Below, one piece after another: positions 56,001 to 64,000 of a DNA stretch of 64,000 nt. The notes beneath the pieces were generated by a model that worked only from the letters and a program-made list of their open reading frames with translations, made no database searches and was not told the origin of the DNA. Positions within the stretch are counted from its first letter, which is position 1. Every line of letters begins with the position of its first letter. Source of the stretch: Bacillus atrophaeus (GTDB lineage Bacteria; Bacillota; Bacilli; Bacillales; Bacillaceae); contig NZ_LSBB01000001.1 of the NCBI RefSeq assembly GCF_001584335.1, forward strand, positions 868,001 through 932,000. The letters are read 5' to 3'. Position numbers and translations under genes: made by a program.

Positions 56001-57486
56001 GGATGATGGGAATATCGGTATTTTCGGATCGTCCGGCTACGGAAAATCCATCGCGGCGACCACGTTCCTAATGAATTTCGCGGATGGGTACACGCCTGAA
56101 GAACTGCATATGTACATCTTTGACTTCGGCAACGGAACGCTGCTCCCGTTAGCGAAGCTGCCGCATACAGCGGACTACTTTTTGATGGATCAAACACGTA
56201 AAATCGAAAAGTTCATGATTCGGATCAAAGAAGAAATCGACCGCAGAAAAAGGCTGTTCAGGGAAAAAGAAATCAGCCATATAAAAATGTACAATGCGAT
56301 CAGCGAAGAAGAGCTTCCGTTCATTTTCATCACGATTGACAATTTTGACATCGTGAAGGACGAAATGCATGAGCTTGAATCGGAATTTATCCAAATCACC
56401 CGTGACGGGCAGAGCTTAGGGATTTATTTCATGCTGACAGCGACACGGGTAAACGCTGTCCGCCAATCGTTATTAAACAACTTAAAAACAAAGGTCGTTC
56501 ATTATTTAATGGATCAGTCTGAGGGCTACTCCATTTATGGCCGTCCGAAATTCAGCCTGGAGCCGATCCCCGGGCGCGTTATTATTAACAAAGAAGAGCT
56601 TTATTTCGCGCAGATGTTCCTGCCGGTGGAAGCAGATAATGATATGGACATGTTTAATGAATTAAAAGCGGACGTTCAAGCCCTTCTGGAGCGTTACAGT
56701 TCGCACCAGTCTCCGGCGCCGATTCCGATGCTGCCGGAAACCTTGTCATCAAAAGAATTTTCTGTCCGCTTCAAAAAAGACCGCGCGCCTTTATCTATTC
56801 CGATGGGCCTTGATGAAGAAACAGTCAGCCCGGTGTATTTTGATTTGGCGAAACATAAGCACTGTCTCATCTTGGGGCAGACGCAGCGCGGAAAAACAAA
56901 TGTCATGAAAGTGATGCTTGAACACCTGATAGATGATGAGACTGAACTGATCGGCCTGTTTGATTCAATTGACAGAGGTATGTCGCAGTATGCAAAAGAA
57001 GCGGACGTGTCCTATCTGGAAACGAAAGAAGATATCATGCAATGGATCGATGCTGCCGAAGAAATTTTCAAAACGAGAGAAGCAATGTACTTAGAAGCCG
57101 TTCGGCAGGGAGATGCCGCCAGCCTTCGTTTCTCACAAGTTGTGCTGATGATAGACGGCATCACGAGATTCCAGCAAACCATCGACACGAGAATCCAGGA
57201 TCAGCTGGCACTGTTTATGAAATCTTACGCCCACCTTGGCTTCAGCTTTATCCCGGGCGGAAATCACAGTGAATTCTCAAAAGGCTATGATTCATTGACG
57301 ACAGAAATGAAGCAGATTCGCCATGCGATTCTTCTGATGAAAAAATCTGAACAAAATGTGATTCCTCTCCCTTACCAGAGACAAGAGCCAGACATCCAGC
57401 CGGGCTTTGGCTACATTGTTGAAAACGGGAAGGAGCAAAAAGTTCAAATTCCTTTATGTTCTGCGGAAAGGGAGAATGCAAGATGA
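53002..57486 (+). CDS. yukBA: FtsK/SpoIIIE ATPase YukBA (EssC type)
   Basis: This 1494-residue motor drives type VII secretion. It has two N-terminal FHA-like domains (about 1-190), two membrane helices (243-263 and 268-290) and three FtsK/SpoIIIE ATPase domains. Walker A motifs are GTTGSGKSE (682-690), GSSGYGKS (1009-1016) and GQTQRGKT (1292-1299). The first domain has FLISDEFAEL as Walker B. The third domain binds substrate signals in related EssC. It was once split as yukB and yukA; here it is one uninterrupted frame. The ATG at 53002 follows GAGGAGG, and its stop overlaps the yueB start by 4 bp. Confidence 0.95.
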   Translation: MSLLWIFYQQNFQKIKLSDLPISQPVTIGRDVKDSVTILSMPFENGAVSLHRSEDDEYEVFLGNDRLGVLSLREWFSLQSGQQEVRLLLTDDQQGASFFYVGEKNEITCSSDVQKADVYKERNESAFPGKGAFSLLQTMGCWNVIPADQDVFLNGEKVKEDTPLQAGDELFWNFIQMRIVEHDLLEIMHYEPYETTLVETAKPSSEMKKKYPQYRRTPRMVYDLPEDRVSFSFPSQESDQNNRGLWLVILPPIVMLIVMGIVALIQPRGIFIIVSLAMFMMTLITSTVQYFREKSQRKKREEKRERVYKLYLDNKRKELQELAEKQKQVLEFHFPSFEKMKHLTTEISDRIWEKSLESADFLQLRLGTGTVPSSYEISMSGGDLANRDIDHLMEQSQHMQRVYKEIRQAPVTVDLAEGPMGLVGKSQIVKNEIHQLIGQLAFFNSYHDLRFVFIFHEHEYKDWEWMKWLPQFQMPHIYAKGFIYNEQTRDQLLSSIYEVLRERDLEEEKEKLLFKPHFVFVITNQQLISEHVILEYLEGRHEHLGISTIVAAETKESLSENIHTLVRYINEQEGDILIQKKKAVRIPFQLDHHQREDNERFSRTLRTLNHQVGITNSIPETVSFLELFHAKEVKEIGIRQKWKTSESTKSLSVPIGYKGKDDIVYLNLHEKAHGPHGLLAGTTGSGKSEFLQTYILSLAVHFHPHEAAFLLIDYKGGGMAQPFRNIPHLLGTITNIEGSKNFSMRALASIKSELKKRQRLFDQYQVNHINDYTKLFKQGKTDIAMPHLFLISDEFAELKSEEPDFIRELVSAARIGRSLGVHLILATQKPGGIIDDQIWSNSRFKVALKVQDASDSKEILKNSDAANITVTGRGYLQVGNNEVYELFQSAWSGAPYLEEVYGTEDEIAIVTDTGLIPLSEVDTDELAKKETQAEIEAVVDEIERIQEEMGIEKLPSPWLPPLAERIPRTLFQSKDKGQFHFAYIDEPDKQSQTPLAYTMMDDGNIGIFGSSGYGKSIAATTFLMNFADGYTPEELHMYIFDFGNGTLLPLAKLPHTADYFLMDQTRKIEKFMIRIKEEIDRRKRLFREKEISHIKMYNAISEEELPFIFITIDNFDIVKDEMHELESEFIQITRDGQSLGIYFMLTATRVNAVRQSLLNNLKTKVVHYLMDQSEGYSIYGRPKFSLEPIPGRVIINKEELYFAQMFLPVEADNDMDMFNELKADVQALLERYSSHQSPAPIPMLPETLSSKEFSVRFKKDRAPLSIPMGLDEETVSPVYFDLAKHKHCLILGQTQRGKTNVMKVMLEHLIDDETELIGLFDSIDRGMSQYAKEADVSYLETKEDIMQWIDAAEEIFKTREAMYLEAVRQGDAASLRFSQVVLMIDGITRFQQTIDTRIQDQLALFMKSYAHLGFSFIPGGNHSEFSKGYDSLTTEMKQIRHAILLMKKSEQNVIPLPYQRQEPDIQPGFGYIVENGKEQKVQIPLCSAERENAR

Positions 57487-60400
57487 CAGAACAACGAAAA
57501 AGCGTGATCAAATTAATATCTGCCATCATCATCATTTTGCTTTTGCCGGTGTTGTTTTTCCGATTTATCGGAGACGACCCGACAAAGCAAAAAATAAACG
57601 CAACACGGCAAATCGCCGTGGTCAATGAAGATACCGGCTTATTAAATGAAGAAGTGTCGGCGGATGAAGAGGATGAGCAATCGGCACAGTTCGGTAAAGA
57701 GGTGGCAGCTGTCTTAGGCGAGCGCCCCGATTACTCGTGGACGGTTGTCAACCGAAGCGCCGCTGAAACCGGACTGGCATCCAAAAAGTATGATGCGGTA
57801 GTCTATATACCTTCTGATTTTTCGAAAAATATTTTGAGCTATGATCAAGAGCGCCCGCAAAAAGCAACGCTGGAATTCAGTGTTCAGGATAATCTGAATG
57901 CCGTAAACAAAGAAAAGGTGCAGCGTGAGCTTGAGGATGCCCAAAAGTCCATGAACAAAAAAATGTCGACATTATATTGGAACTTTGTCTCGCAGAAAGT
58001 TGACAATGTCAGAGAAGAATTTGACAACATCGTCAACAAAGAATCAGAATTTCAAAATGTCATGTACAATTTCTATAAACCGAGCTCCAATGATTTAGCA
58101 GGTGAGATCAAACGCCAAAAAGACCTGATCGACGAGCTGAAAAAATCAATGAATGAAGCGCAAGGCACAACGAAAGAAAAAGCGACAACAGCAGACGAAG
58201 CGAAAAGCGTGATGAAAGACTTCGTCGAAACGGTTGAGAAATACAAACAATATCAAGAAAATCAAAAGAAGCTGCTACTGGCGGCACAAGATTCAAACCA
58301 AAAACAAATCCAAACCGGACTTGACGCGATCAAAGCACAGCAAGCAGCTAATCAGTTCAGCGAGATGATGAGCCGACTGTCTACAGGCATAAGCCAAGTG
58401 AAAACCCAGCTTGGGCAAACAAGCACAGTTTTGGCAGCTACCCAGCAAATCAGAGAAGGCCAGGTGCCTAAGCAGGAATTTGGAATGGCGAAGATACAAA
58501 GCGAACTTATCAATCAATATCAAGCCGCATCAAGACAGACTGCGCTAAACCAAGTGTATGGTCAGCTCGTTGACGCGCGTAAAGCGCTCACGATTGCGAA
58601 AGATGACCCGGTTCCGGATGAAGATAAAGGTTCTGACGATAAAAATCAAGATCCAAAAAAAGAAGATCCGGAAGAACTGAAAATTGATCTGGAAAAACAG
58701 CGTGATGAACTGAAATACATCGCCGCCGACATTCAGGACATTTCAGACAGTCTGAAGGAGCCTGAAAAAGAAGATCCAACGACAGAAAAACCGAATGACG
58801 GAAGCACTCCTGGTCCCGGTCCTGATGATCAACAGGGAGACGCTGGGAACGGCGATAACGGCAGTGATACCGGGGACAACGGACAAACGGACGGCGGGAC
58901 TCAGGAGGATAAGGACCAGCAGCAGGGGACTGCCGGCGAAGATCAGAACGGTGACGCCTCTAACGGTAAGTCATACAGCGGAGAAACCGAAACAAATGCA
59001 TCTGCCAAACAAACTGCGTCATCTGATTCAGCACTCAATTTTGTCCAGCTGGCAAATGAAGACGGAACCGGAGATTCTGGTGATACCGGAGGCGGCGGAG
59101 ACACGATACAGCCAGAGGATGAAGATCAGGCAGGAAGCGATTCTGATATCGCCAAAGCAAAAGAACAGCTCAGCAAAGCATCAGCACGAATTAAGAAAAT
59201 TGAAGAAGAGCTTAAAGAAAAAGAAAATACGCATAATGAAGAGCTGAAAAAGAAACTCAAAGAACTGCAAGATCATATGGATGGTCTTAATGATGAAATT
59301 GACGATTTGAAAGACCAAGTAAAAACGCTCGATAATAAACTCGAAAGACTCGAAGAGAAACGAAAGCAGGAGTTTGAGAGGATTTACACTGCAATTCGCG
59401 AATTAGAATATAAAGATCAGCTTCAATTCTATGGAGAAATCAATACAGAAAGCATCTCTGCTTTAATGAAATACTATAAATATTTATCTGTATATGACTC
59501 TGTATTATCAGGAACCATTGATGCTGCTGCAAAAAGCAGTGCCATTGAGGGCCAACAAGGAAACGTCACATCAATCCTAGCCATCAAACCGGAAGAAACC
59601 GCAAGCTGGGAGAATCTTAAAAACAATACGATGGCTACCGATGAAGACATCGACAATTTCATTGAAGGCATGACTGAGTTTGCGAGCAACTACAGCAACT
59701 ATATCAGAGACGAGCAGTCTGGCGTGTTAGATGAGCTTTCCAAAATCTCTGAAAGCGCGGCAAATGCTTCTGATCAGTTGGCAAGCGGCGCGGCTCAAGA
59801 AGCAGCCACATTTAATGACGGCGGCCTCTCGGGTACGATGGCGCTTACTGTACAGGATACGGTAGGGCAAAAAGTGCTTCAGATCTCAGACATGATGGGC
59901 TCATTATCTGACCGCCAGTCAGGCATCATTAATTACACCAGCAACATGCAAGAGAGTGTAAATGAAGTACAGACGAAAGCAGATACGTTAAATAACAACT
60001 GGGGTAAAAATGTGGATTCCACGAAGCTTGTGCGTAAAGATGTCTACGGAATCTTGGGCAACACGCTCGTCGACGGGCAAAACAACGGGTATGTCTATGA
60101 CTATTTGGCGAATCCGCTCAAAATCAGCGGTGAAGTTCCTGAAGAACGGACACAGACTGTACCGCCGGTTGTGATACTCGTCATTATTTTAATCAGCAGT
60201 CTGCTGATCGGATATTTCAGCTCGTATTATCAAAATGCCCCGATTCTTGTAAAAGGTGCGCTCTTTGGTATTCTGAACATTTTGGTCGGACTGATGATCA
60301 GCTTGTTCGGGCTTAATATCTATTCACTTCCTGACGATCAGACGATTCAGTGGTCAATCTTTACAATTTTGCTTCTGGTTGCAAGTTCGGCCTTTATTCG

Positions 60401-60677
60401 GGCGGCATTTATATTTGGATCAATAGCGGGCTGGATCGCGTCATCGGCTATGATTTTATTCTATGTCGCACCGCTGATTGATTTGGTTATGCCGAACTTC
60501 AGCTTCGATAACCCTGTTTCAAAAGTATATATCGACATTCAGTACGGAACGGGCCATTTGTTTACGATGGGAATCACTGCTTTACTGATCATTACGCTGA
60601 TTACAGTGGCTTTGCCGCTGGTTATTCGGCTGATGGCAGATAAAACGGCGGAGATTGAAGAAACCCATGACGTATAA
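57483..60677 (+). CDS. yueB: type VII secretion membrane protein YueB (EsaA type), phage SPP1 receptor homologue
   Basis: This 1064-residue polytopic protein is the EsaA-like subunit of the ESX machine. In B. subtilis its long extracellular fibre is the receptor for phage SPP1. One helix lies at 8-28 ([19 protein letters not shown]). The extracellular part (30-890) is mostly coiled coil, interrupted at about 375-560 by an Asp/Gly/Asn/Gln-rich low-complexity segment. About five helices lie at 894-1050. The ATG at 57483 overlaps the yukBA stop (ATGA); the frame is open to 57456. The low-complexity stretch is where I would expect variation between strains. Confidence 0.93.
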   Translation: MTEQRKSVIKLISAIIIILLLPVLFFRFIGDDPTKQKINATRQIAVVNEDTGLLNEEVSADEEDEQSAQFGKEVAAVLGERPDYSWTVVNRSAAETGLASKKYDAVVYIPSDFSKNILSYDQERPQKATLEFSVQDNLNAVNKEKVQRELEDAQKSMNKKMSTLYWNFVSQKVDNVREEFDNIVNKESEFQNVMYNFYKPSSNDLAGEIKRQKDLIDELKKSMNEAQGTTKEKATTADEAKSVMKDFVETVEKYKQYQENQKKLLLAAQDSNQKQIQTGLDAIKAQQAANQFSEMMSRLSTGISQVKTQLGQTSTVLAATQQIREGQVPKQEFGMAKIQSELINQYQAASRQTALNQVYGQLVDARKALTIAKDDPVPDEDKGSDDKNQDPKKEDPEELKIDLEKQRDELKYIAADIQDISDSLKEPEKEDPTTEKPNDGSTPGPGPDDQQGDAGNGDNGSDTGDNGQTDGGTQEDKDQQQGTAGEDQNGDASNGKSYSGETETNASAKQTASSDSALNFVQLANEDGTGDSGDTGGGGDTIQPEDEDQAGSDSDIAKAKEQLSKASARIKKIEEELKEKENTHNEELKKKLKELQDHMDGLNDEIDDLKDQVKTLDNKLERLEEKRKQEFERIYTAIRELEYKDQLQFYGEINTESISALMKYYKYLSVYDSVLSGTIDAAAKSSAIEGQQGNVTSILAIKPEETASWENLKNNTMATDEDIDNFIEGMTEFASNYSNYIRDEQSGVLDELSKISESAANASDQLASGAAQEAATFNDGGLSGTMALTVQDTVGQKVLQISDMMGSLSDRQSGIINYTSNMQESVNEVQTKADTLNNNWGKNVDSTKLVRKDVYGILGNTLVDGQNNGYVYDYLANPLKISGEVPEERTQTVPPVVILVIILISSLLIGYFSSYYQNAPILVKGALFGILNILVGLMISLFGLNIYSLPDDQTIQWSIFTILLLVASSAFIRAAFIFGSIAGWIASSAMILFYVAPLIDLVMPNFSFDNPVSKVYIDIQYGTGHLFTMGITALLIITLITVALPLVIRLMADKTAEIEETHDV

Positions 60678-61161
60678 GTGGTGTATGGAAAAGGGGATCA
60701 TGCTTTTTATGCTCTCCTTTTTCCTTTTCATTCCGTCCGCCGCCGCCGTAACTGAAGAGAATACAGATGTAAAACCGAATGAGTATCAACAGAAAGATGT
60801 TGAGATCAATACAGATTACTTACATGAAGAATCCTATTATGAAGAAAAAACGGCTTTGCCTGAAGAGCAAAAAAATTTAACATTTGAACTGCCGTCAAAA
60901 GATCCCGACGCTGAGCTGAAAAAAGAGCTGTTCACCTCATCTGATATTGAGGATTCAAACACTATTAAAGCCCAAACGAAACAGCTGGGACTTACGTTTG
61001 ATGAAAAACCGGCTGTAAAGTCAGCTCAAAGTCAAACGGATGAAACGGCTAAACCATCATTTTTGCTGCCGATGATATACACAGTTCTGATTTTGCTCGG
61101 AATTGCCGGCATTATCTTCCTCATTCCGAGGGTAACGCTGCAAGACAACAAAAAGCGTTAA
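60667..61161 (+). CDS. yueC: type VII secretion protein YueC (EssA type)
   Basis: This protein of about 164 residues has an N-terminal signal/anchor ([19 protein letters not shown]), a charged extracellular segment rich in Glu/Lys/Asp ([19 protein letters not shown]) and a C-terminal helix ([22 protein letters not shown]) with a short basic tail. This is the layout of EssA-type ESX subunits. Two starts are possible, ATG at 60667 and ATG at 60685; neither has a strong ribosome binding site, and both are close enough to the yueB stop for coupled translation. It is the last gene of the operon. Confidence 0.82.
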   Translation: MTYKWCMEKGIMLFMLSFFLFIPSAAAVTEENTDVKPNEYQQKDVEINTDYLHEESYYEEKTALPEEQKNLTFELPSKDPDAELKKELFTSSDIEDSNTIKAQTKQLGLTFDEKPAVKSAQSQTDETAKPSFLLPMIYTVLILLGIAGIIFLIPRVTLQDNKKR

Positions 61162-61222
61162 GTTCAGATGCTTGTTTTCCCATTCTGCAGTACGTAAAAT
61201 AAACCAGGAAGGAGGAATTGCC

Positions 61223-61954
61223 ATGCAGCTTTATATCATCACCGGGGCTTCAAAGGGCTTAGGAGAAGCGATTGCGCAACAAGCTTTAGAAAAAGGCCAC
61301 AAGGTGCATGCCTTATCCAGATCGGAAAGCAGGATCAGCCATGAGAGGCTCTCACAGCATCAAATCGACCTGACGAATCTTCAGGAAGCGGAGCATCAAT
61401 TTAACACGCTGCTTCAATCCATACAGCCTGATGACTTCTCCGCCGTCACACTGATCAACAACGCCGGAATGGTCACGCCGATTAAAAGGGCCGGAGAAGC
61501 GTCGCTGGAAGAACTGCAGCGCCACTATGATCTCAACCTGACAGCTCCCGTGCTGCTAAGCCAGATGTTCACAAAACGCTTTAGCACATTTGAGGGTGAG
61601 AAAACGATCGTAAACATCTCATCCGGGGCTGCGAAGAACCCATACAAAGGCTGGAGCGCATATTGCAGTTCAAAAGCCGGTTTGGATATGTTTACGAGAA
61701 CATTCGGATATGAACAAGAGGACGAACGTCTTCCAGTGAAAATGATTTCATTCTCCCCAGGCGTCATGGACACCGATATGCAGGCGGTCATCCGCTCATC
61801 ATCAAAAAAAGATTTTCATGACATCGAACGGTTTCAAAAGCTGAATGAGACAGGAAACCTGCGCAGTCCGGAATTTATCGCAGGCACCTTGTTATCTCTT
61901 TTAGGCGATGAAGTGGAAAATGGGCGTATATATAGTATAAAAGAGTTGTTGTAG
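61223..61954 (+). CDS. yueD: SDR oxidoreductase YueD (benzil reductase type)
   Basis: This 243-residue short-chain dehydrogenase resembles sepiapterin/benzil reductase. The NADPH motif is ITGASKGLGEAIA (residues about 6-18), NNAG lies near 83, and the catalytic Ser and YxxxK are in NISSGAAKNPYKGWSAYCSSK (about 132-152). B. subtilis and B. cereus YueD reduce benzil to (S)-benzoin with NADPH; the natural substrate is unknown. The ATG at 61223 follows AGGAAGGAGGAA. It lies 61 bp after yueC and has its own terminator. Confidence 0.92.
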   Translation: MQLYIITGASKGLGEAIAQQALEKGHKVHALSRSESRISHERLSQHQIDLTNLQEAEHQFNTLLQSIQPDDFSAVTLINNAGMVTPIKRAGEASLEELQRHYDLNLTAPVLLSQMFTKRFSTFEGEKTIVNISSGAAKNPYKGWSAYCSSKAGLDMFTRTFGYEQEDERLPVKMISFSPGVMDTDMQAVIRSSSKKDFHDIERFQKLNETGNLRSPEFIAGTLLSLLGDEVENGRIYSIKELL

Positions 61955-61979
61955 AGCGGGAGACATCCCGCTCTTTTTT
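61954..61979 (+). terminator. terminator of yueD
   Basis: GAGCGGGA (61954-61961) pairs with TCCCGCTC (61966-61973), followed by six T. Confidence 0.92.
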
Positions 61980-62168
61980 ATATGGAGAATTGGGCAGTCT
62001 CGGGGCCGGCTTATGTCCAATCATTCTCCAGTCGGGTGCATATACTGACTGAAACATACTTTTTGCCGTATAGGAAATGAGGATATAAGGCAAAATGATG
62101 TGACATAAGAATTGAGTTTCTTCTCAGGATATGTTAGGATTCTAAAAATATATAAAGGAGGGGTTTCC

Positions 62169-62699
62169 ATGAGAAAGGTTACATTAATGGATGTCTTCAC
62201 CCATCCAGTTGCACAAAAATATTTACAGCGTTCCGGTGTGGCTCATGCGATTGCCTGCGCTTTTCATGCGTATCGTCTTTCGGTAAAAGCGAGTGTCAGT
62301 CCTGATTTGGCTGCGAAAGCGGCGCTGCTGCATGACATCGGACATTACGAATGGTACACAGACGGTGAATGGGATTATGAAAAGTACAGAAGAAATGATA
62401 TTCACGCCATCAAAGGTGCGGAGCGCGCCCATAAGCTGCTGATTCGGCTTGGTGAAGAACCTAAAGCGGCAAAAGAAGTGGCGCTGGCCATTTTGCTTCA
62501 TACTGATTCTTATTTGCCTGAAGGCGAGTTGGATAAAAACACGCTGCAGCAAATTGTGAAAAAAGCGGACGAACTGGATGAAGAACCTGGCGGACATCAT
62601 CATTACCGTCAAATAGATCACACGGCCGCGCTCAAAAAAATTCAAAAGCTTGATCAGTTAATCGACCAAGCCCAATCCCCCATAACAAAGCCAGTATAG
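62169..62699 (+). CDS. yueE: HD-domain phosphohydrolase YueE
   Basis: This 176-residue protein has an HD domain, a metal-dependent phosphohydrolase fold. The metal ligands are in AKAALLHDIGHYEW (His-Asp at about 58-59) with His of GVAHAIACAFH near 26 and further downstream residues AILLHTDSYLPEG near 115. The substrate is unknown. The ATG at 62169 follows AAAGGAGGGG; the frame is open to 62112 without a better site. It is followed by a 189-bp noncoding stretch before yuzF. Confidence 0.9.
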   Translation: MRKVTLMDVFTHPVAQKYLQRSGVAHAIACAFHAYRLSVKASVSPDLAAKAALLHDIGHYEWYTDGEWDYEKYRRNDIHAIKGAERAHKLLIRLGEEPKAAKEVALAILLHTDSYLPEGELDKNTLQQIVKKADELDEEPGGHHHYRQIDHTAALKKIQKLDQLIDQAQSPITKPV

Positions 62700-62805
62700 G
62701 CCTTTTTCGGCCTTCCGCTTTTACATAACCCAACGGCGACACCGTTTCCCGTCATGTATCCCGCCCTTAGTTGTCTCCGCGTTGAATCTCTTCCTTTTCC
62801 TTTTC

Positions 62806-62871
62806 ATTTCTTGGCGGTTTGCCTATGTCATATGCCTTATTCGAGGCATATGCTGAGGTAAACCAAGAAAT
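62806..62871 (+). repeat. long imperfect hairpin upstream of yuzF
   Basis: ATTTCTT (62806-62812) pairs with AAGAAAT (62865-62871), GGTTT (62816-62820) with AAACC (62860-62864), CCT with AGG, and ATATGCC (62830-62836) with GGCATAT (62845-62851). The foot of the stem lies directly before the AAAGGGGA ribosome binding site. No T-run follows, so it is not a plain terminator. Confidence 0.6.
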
Positions 62872-62888
62872 AAAGGGGACTAAAAGAA

Positions 62889-63125
62889 ATGGCTCATCAG
62901 GGAAGTCCGCAATTGGTGTCTTTAGTAGATCCTTACGTATATCAAACTATCCAAAAACTGATCGGCTCCAGGTTCGTTGTTCAGACTGTAAAAGAAATCG
63001 TCAGAGGGAAATTGAAAGAAGTCAATCCGGACCATATCATTATTGAAGGCAGCGGCGGTTCCGCTTTCTTAGTCAGAATCGGGCAAATCGTATCCGTTAT
63101 GCCGGATTACAGCGAAAGAGTGTAA
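62889..63125 (+). CDS. yuzF: DUF2642 protein YuzF
   Basis: This 78-residue protein of the YuzF/DUF2642 family has repeated strand-forming segments (GSRFVVQTVKEIVRGKLKEVNPDHIIIEG, ending GSAFLVRIGQIVSVMPD) typical of a small SH3-like or LSm-like barrel. Related proteins are found in spore-coat contexts, but the role of YuzF is unknown. The ATG at 62889 follows AAAGGGGA at 9 bp. A long hairpin lies just upstream and a terminator follows. Confidence 0.85.
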   Translation: MAHQGSPQLVSLVDPYVYQTIQKLIGSRFVVQTVKEIVRGKLKEVNPDHIIIEGSGGSAFLVRIGQIVSVMPDYSERV

Positions 63126-63153
63126 AGGAAGGCGGCATAGAAAGAGGAAGAAG

Positions 63154-63187
63154 GGACGATCCGGTTTTCCGGGGATGTCCTATTTTT
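63154..63187 (+). terminator. terminator of yuzF
   Basis: GGAC and ATCC (63154-63162) pair with GGAT and GTCC (63173-63180), followed by TATTTTT. Confidence 0.75.
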
Positions 63188-63362
63188 CTGTTGCACGCTA
63201 TAACGCAAAGAAACGCGATTTGCACCTCATCCTGCATAGATGGCTATGCTCTTAAAGAACTCTTTAAAACATGGAGTACTGACAGCCTCCTTTTTTTGAT
63301 ACAATCATAGTACCAGTCCGATCTTTCATCAGAAAAGATCGAAAAAACTAGGAGGAAAAAGC

Positions 63363-64000
63363 TTGTTGAAATCGAAAGTTCACTTTTGGACATTGCAAAT
63401 CTTATTTGTATTGCTCATTATCCTTGTATCAACGAAAGTGTCATTTATTTTTCAGCCGTTTATCATCTTTATCTCTACGCTGTTCTTTCCGATTTTAATT
63501 GCAGGGATCTTATTTTTTATTTTCAATCCGGTTGTCCGTCTGCTTGAGAAAAAAATACCGAGGACATTATCAATCTTATTGATTTATTTACTGTTTATCG
63601 GTTTGCTTGTTTTTGTATTTGCGACGGTCGGGCCTATTCTTACGTCCCAAATCTCCGGATTATTTGGAAATCTTCCTGAATACATAAAACAAATTCAGGG
63701 CTTAACAAATGATTTATCCCATTCCCAGTGGTTTACATGGATGATGAATCAAGATTACGTGTCGATATCAAAAATCGAACAGTCACTGACAAGTTTTCTC
63801 CAGAGCCTGCCGCAAAATATTACATCAAGCCTGTCAGCGGTCTTTGGCGTAGTGACGAATATCACGCTTGTCATTATCACTGTTCCGTTTATCCTTTTTT
63901 ATATGCTGAAGGACGGCCATCGTTTTCCGCACTTGGCTGTCAAAATATTGCCCGCCTCTTATCGGACGGAGGGAATGAAGATTTTTAAAGACTTATACGA
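63363..64000 (+). CDS. yueF: AI-2E family permease YueF, 3' end missing
   Basis: The frame starts with TTG at 63363, 8-9 bp after CTAGGAGG, and runs off the window after 212 codons. A second TTG directly follows. The product is a polytopic membrane protein of the AI-2E transporter (PF01594, TqsA/PerM) family, usually about 350-370 residues. N-terminal helices are clear (LQILFVLLIILVSTKVSFIF, STLFFPILIAGILFFIF, LSILLIYLLFIGLLVFVF), followed by the family's extracellular segment and a SAVFGVVTNITLVIITVPFILFYMLKDG block. The transported molecule is unknown; some relatives export ions or signals. Confidence 0.88.
   Translation, partial: MLKSKVHFWTLQILFVLLIILVSTKVSFIFQPFIIFISTLFFPILIAGILFFIFNPVVRLLEKKIPRTLSILLIYLLFIGLLVFVFATVGPILTSQISGLFGNLPEYIKQIQGLTNDLSHSQWFTWMMNQDYVSISKIEQSLTSFLQSLPQNITSSLSAVFGVVTNITLVIITVPFILFYMLKDGHRFPHLAVKILPASYRTEGMKIFKDLY

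Noticed and set aside
53704-56399. Minus-strand frames across yukBA
   Set aside because: Their Phe/Leu/Arg-rich composition and lack of start signals mark them as shadows.
62223-62645. 140-codon minus frame antisense to yueE
   Set aside because: It is a mirror of the HD-domain gene with low-complexity Phe/Arg-rich composition and no start signals.

Overview
This 64 kb window is chromosomal backbone DNA from a member of the Bacillus subtilis species complex. Gene order, protein lengths and near-identical sequences match the yun-yut-hom-thr-yum-yui-dhb-yuk-yue part of the B. subtilis map. Differences from strain 168 point to the B. amyloliquefaciens/velezensis side of the complex: a phenolic acid decarboxylase gene sits between yuzD and yutJ, two extra small genes sit between yuiH and besA, and an MbtH-like gene is fused by overlap to dhbF. 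The species call is an inference from memory of gene order; no database was searched. I see no rRNA, tRNA, CRISPR array, prophage or insertion sequence.

Layout. 1-4.1 kb: yunF (5' end missing), yunE, yunD, yunC and the sporulation gene yunB. 4.1-10.3 kb: lytH (spore cortex peptidase, opposite strand), lipA, yutC, yutD-yutE-yutF, yutG and the spore-coat gene yutH. 10.3-13.8 kb: the hom-thrC-thrB threonine operon, with overlapping stop and start codons, behind a clear SigA promoter. 13.8-22.9 kb: yuxL, the NifU-like yutI, yuzD, padC with a textbook PadR operator, yutJ, yuzB, the nucleoside transporter yutK, dapF, the A-type Fe-S carrier yutM and guaC with paired PurBoxes. 23.2-32.5 kb: yuzG, yumC, yumB, yuiA-yuiB-yuiC, yuiD, yuiE, yuiF, bioY and yuiH. 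32.6-33.6 kb: an AT-rich islet with a DUF4177 gene and a YrvL-like membrane gene.

33.6-47.2 kb is the iron-acquisition block. besA (bacillibactin hydrolase) and dhbACEBF plus an MbtH-like gene each have a SigA promoter followed by a Fur box just downstream of the predicted start point. DhbC, DhbB and DhbA make 2,3-dihydroxybenzoate, DhbE activates it, DhbB carries it, and the dimodular DhbF adds Gly and Thr and cyclises the trimer. BesA later releases the iron.

47.2-50.5 kb: yukJ, ald and its PucR-type activator gene adeR. 51.0-61.2 kb: the Firmicute type VII (ESX/Yuk) secretion operon yukE-yukD-yukC-yukBA-yueB-yueC, with a hairpin after yukE that may set YukE excess. 61.2-64 kb: yueD, yueE, yuzF and the start of yueF.

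The window is dominated by known housekeeping and known systems. The less described signals are mostly regulatory: a strong hairpin over the yuiB ribosome binding site, a 20-bp palindrome about 74 bp upstream of the predicted ald start, 21-bp-phased direct repeats at the hom start, a promoter-plus-hairpin unit upstream of yuzG, a long hairpin upstream of yuzF, and the GC-rich structured dhb leader. Six genes use TTG starts supported by good ribosome binding sites.
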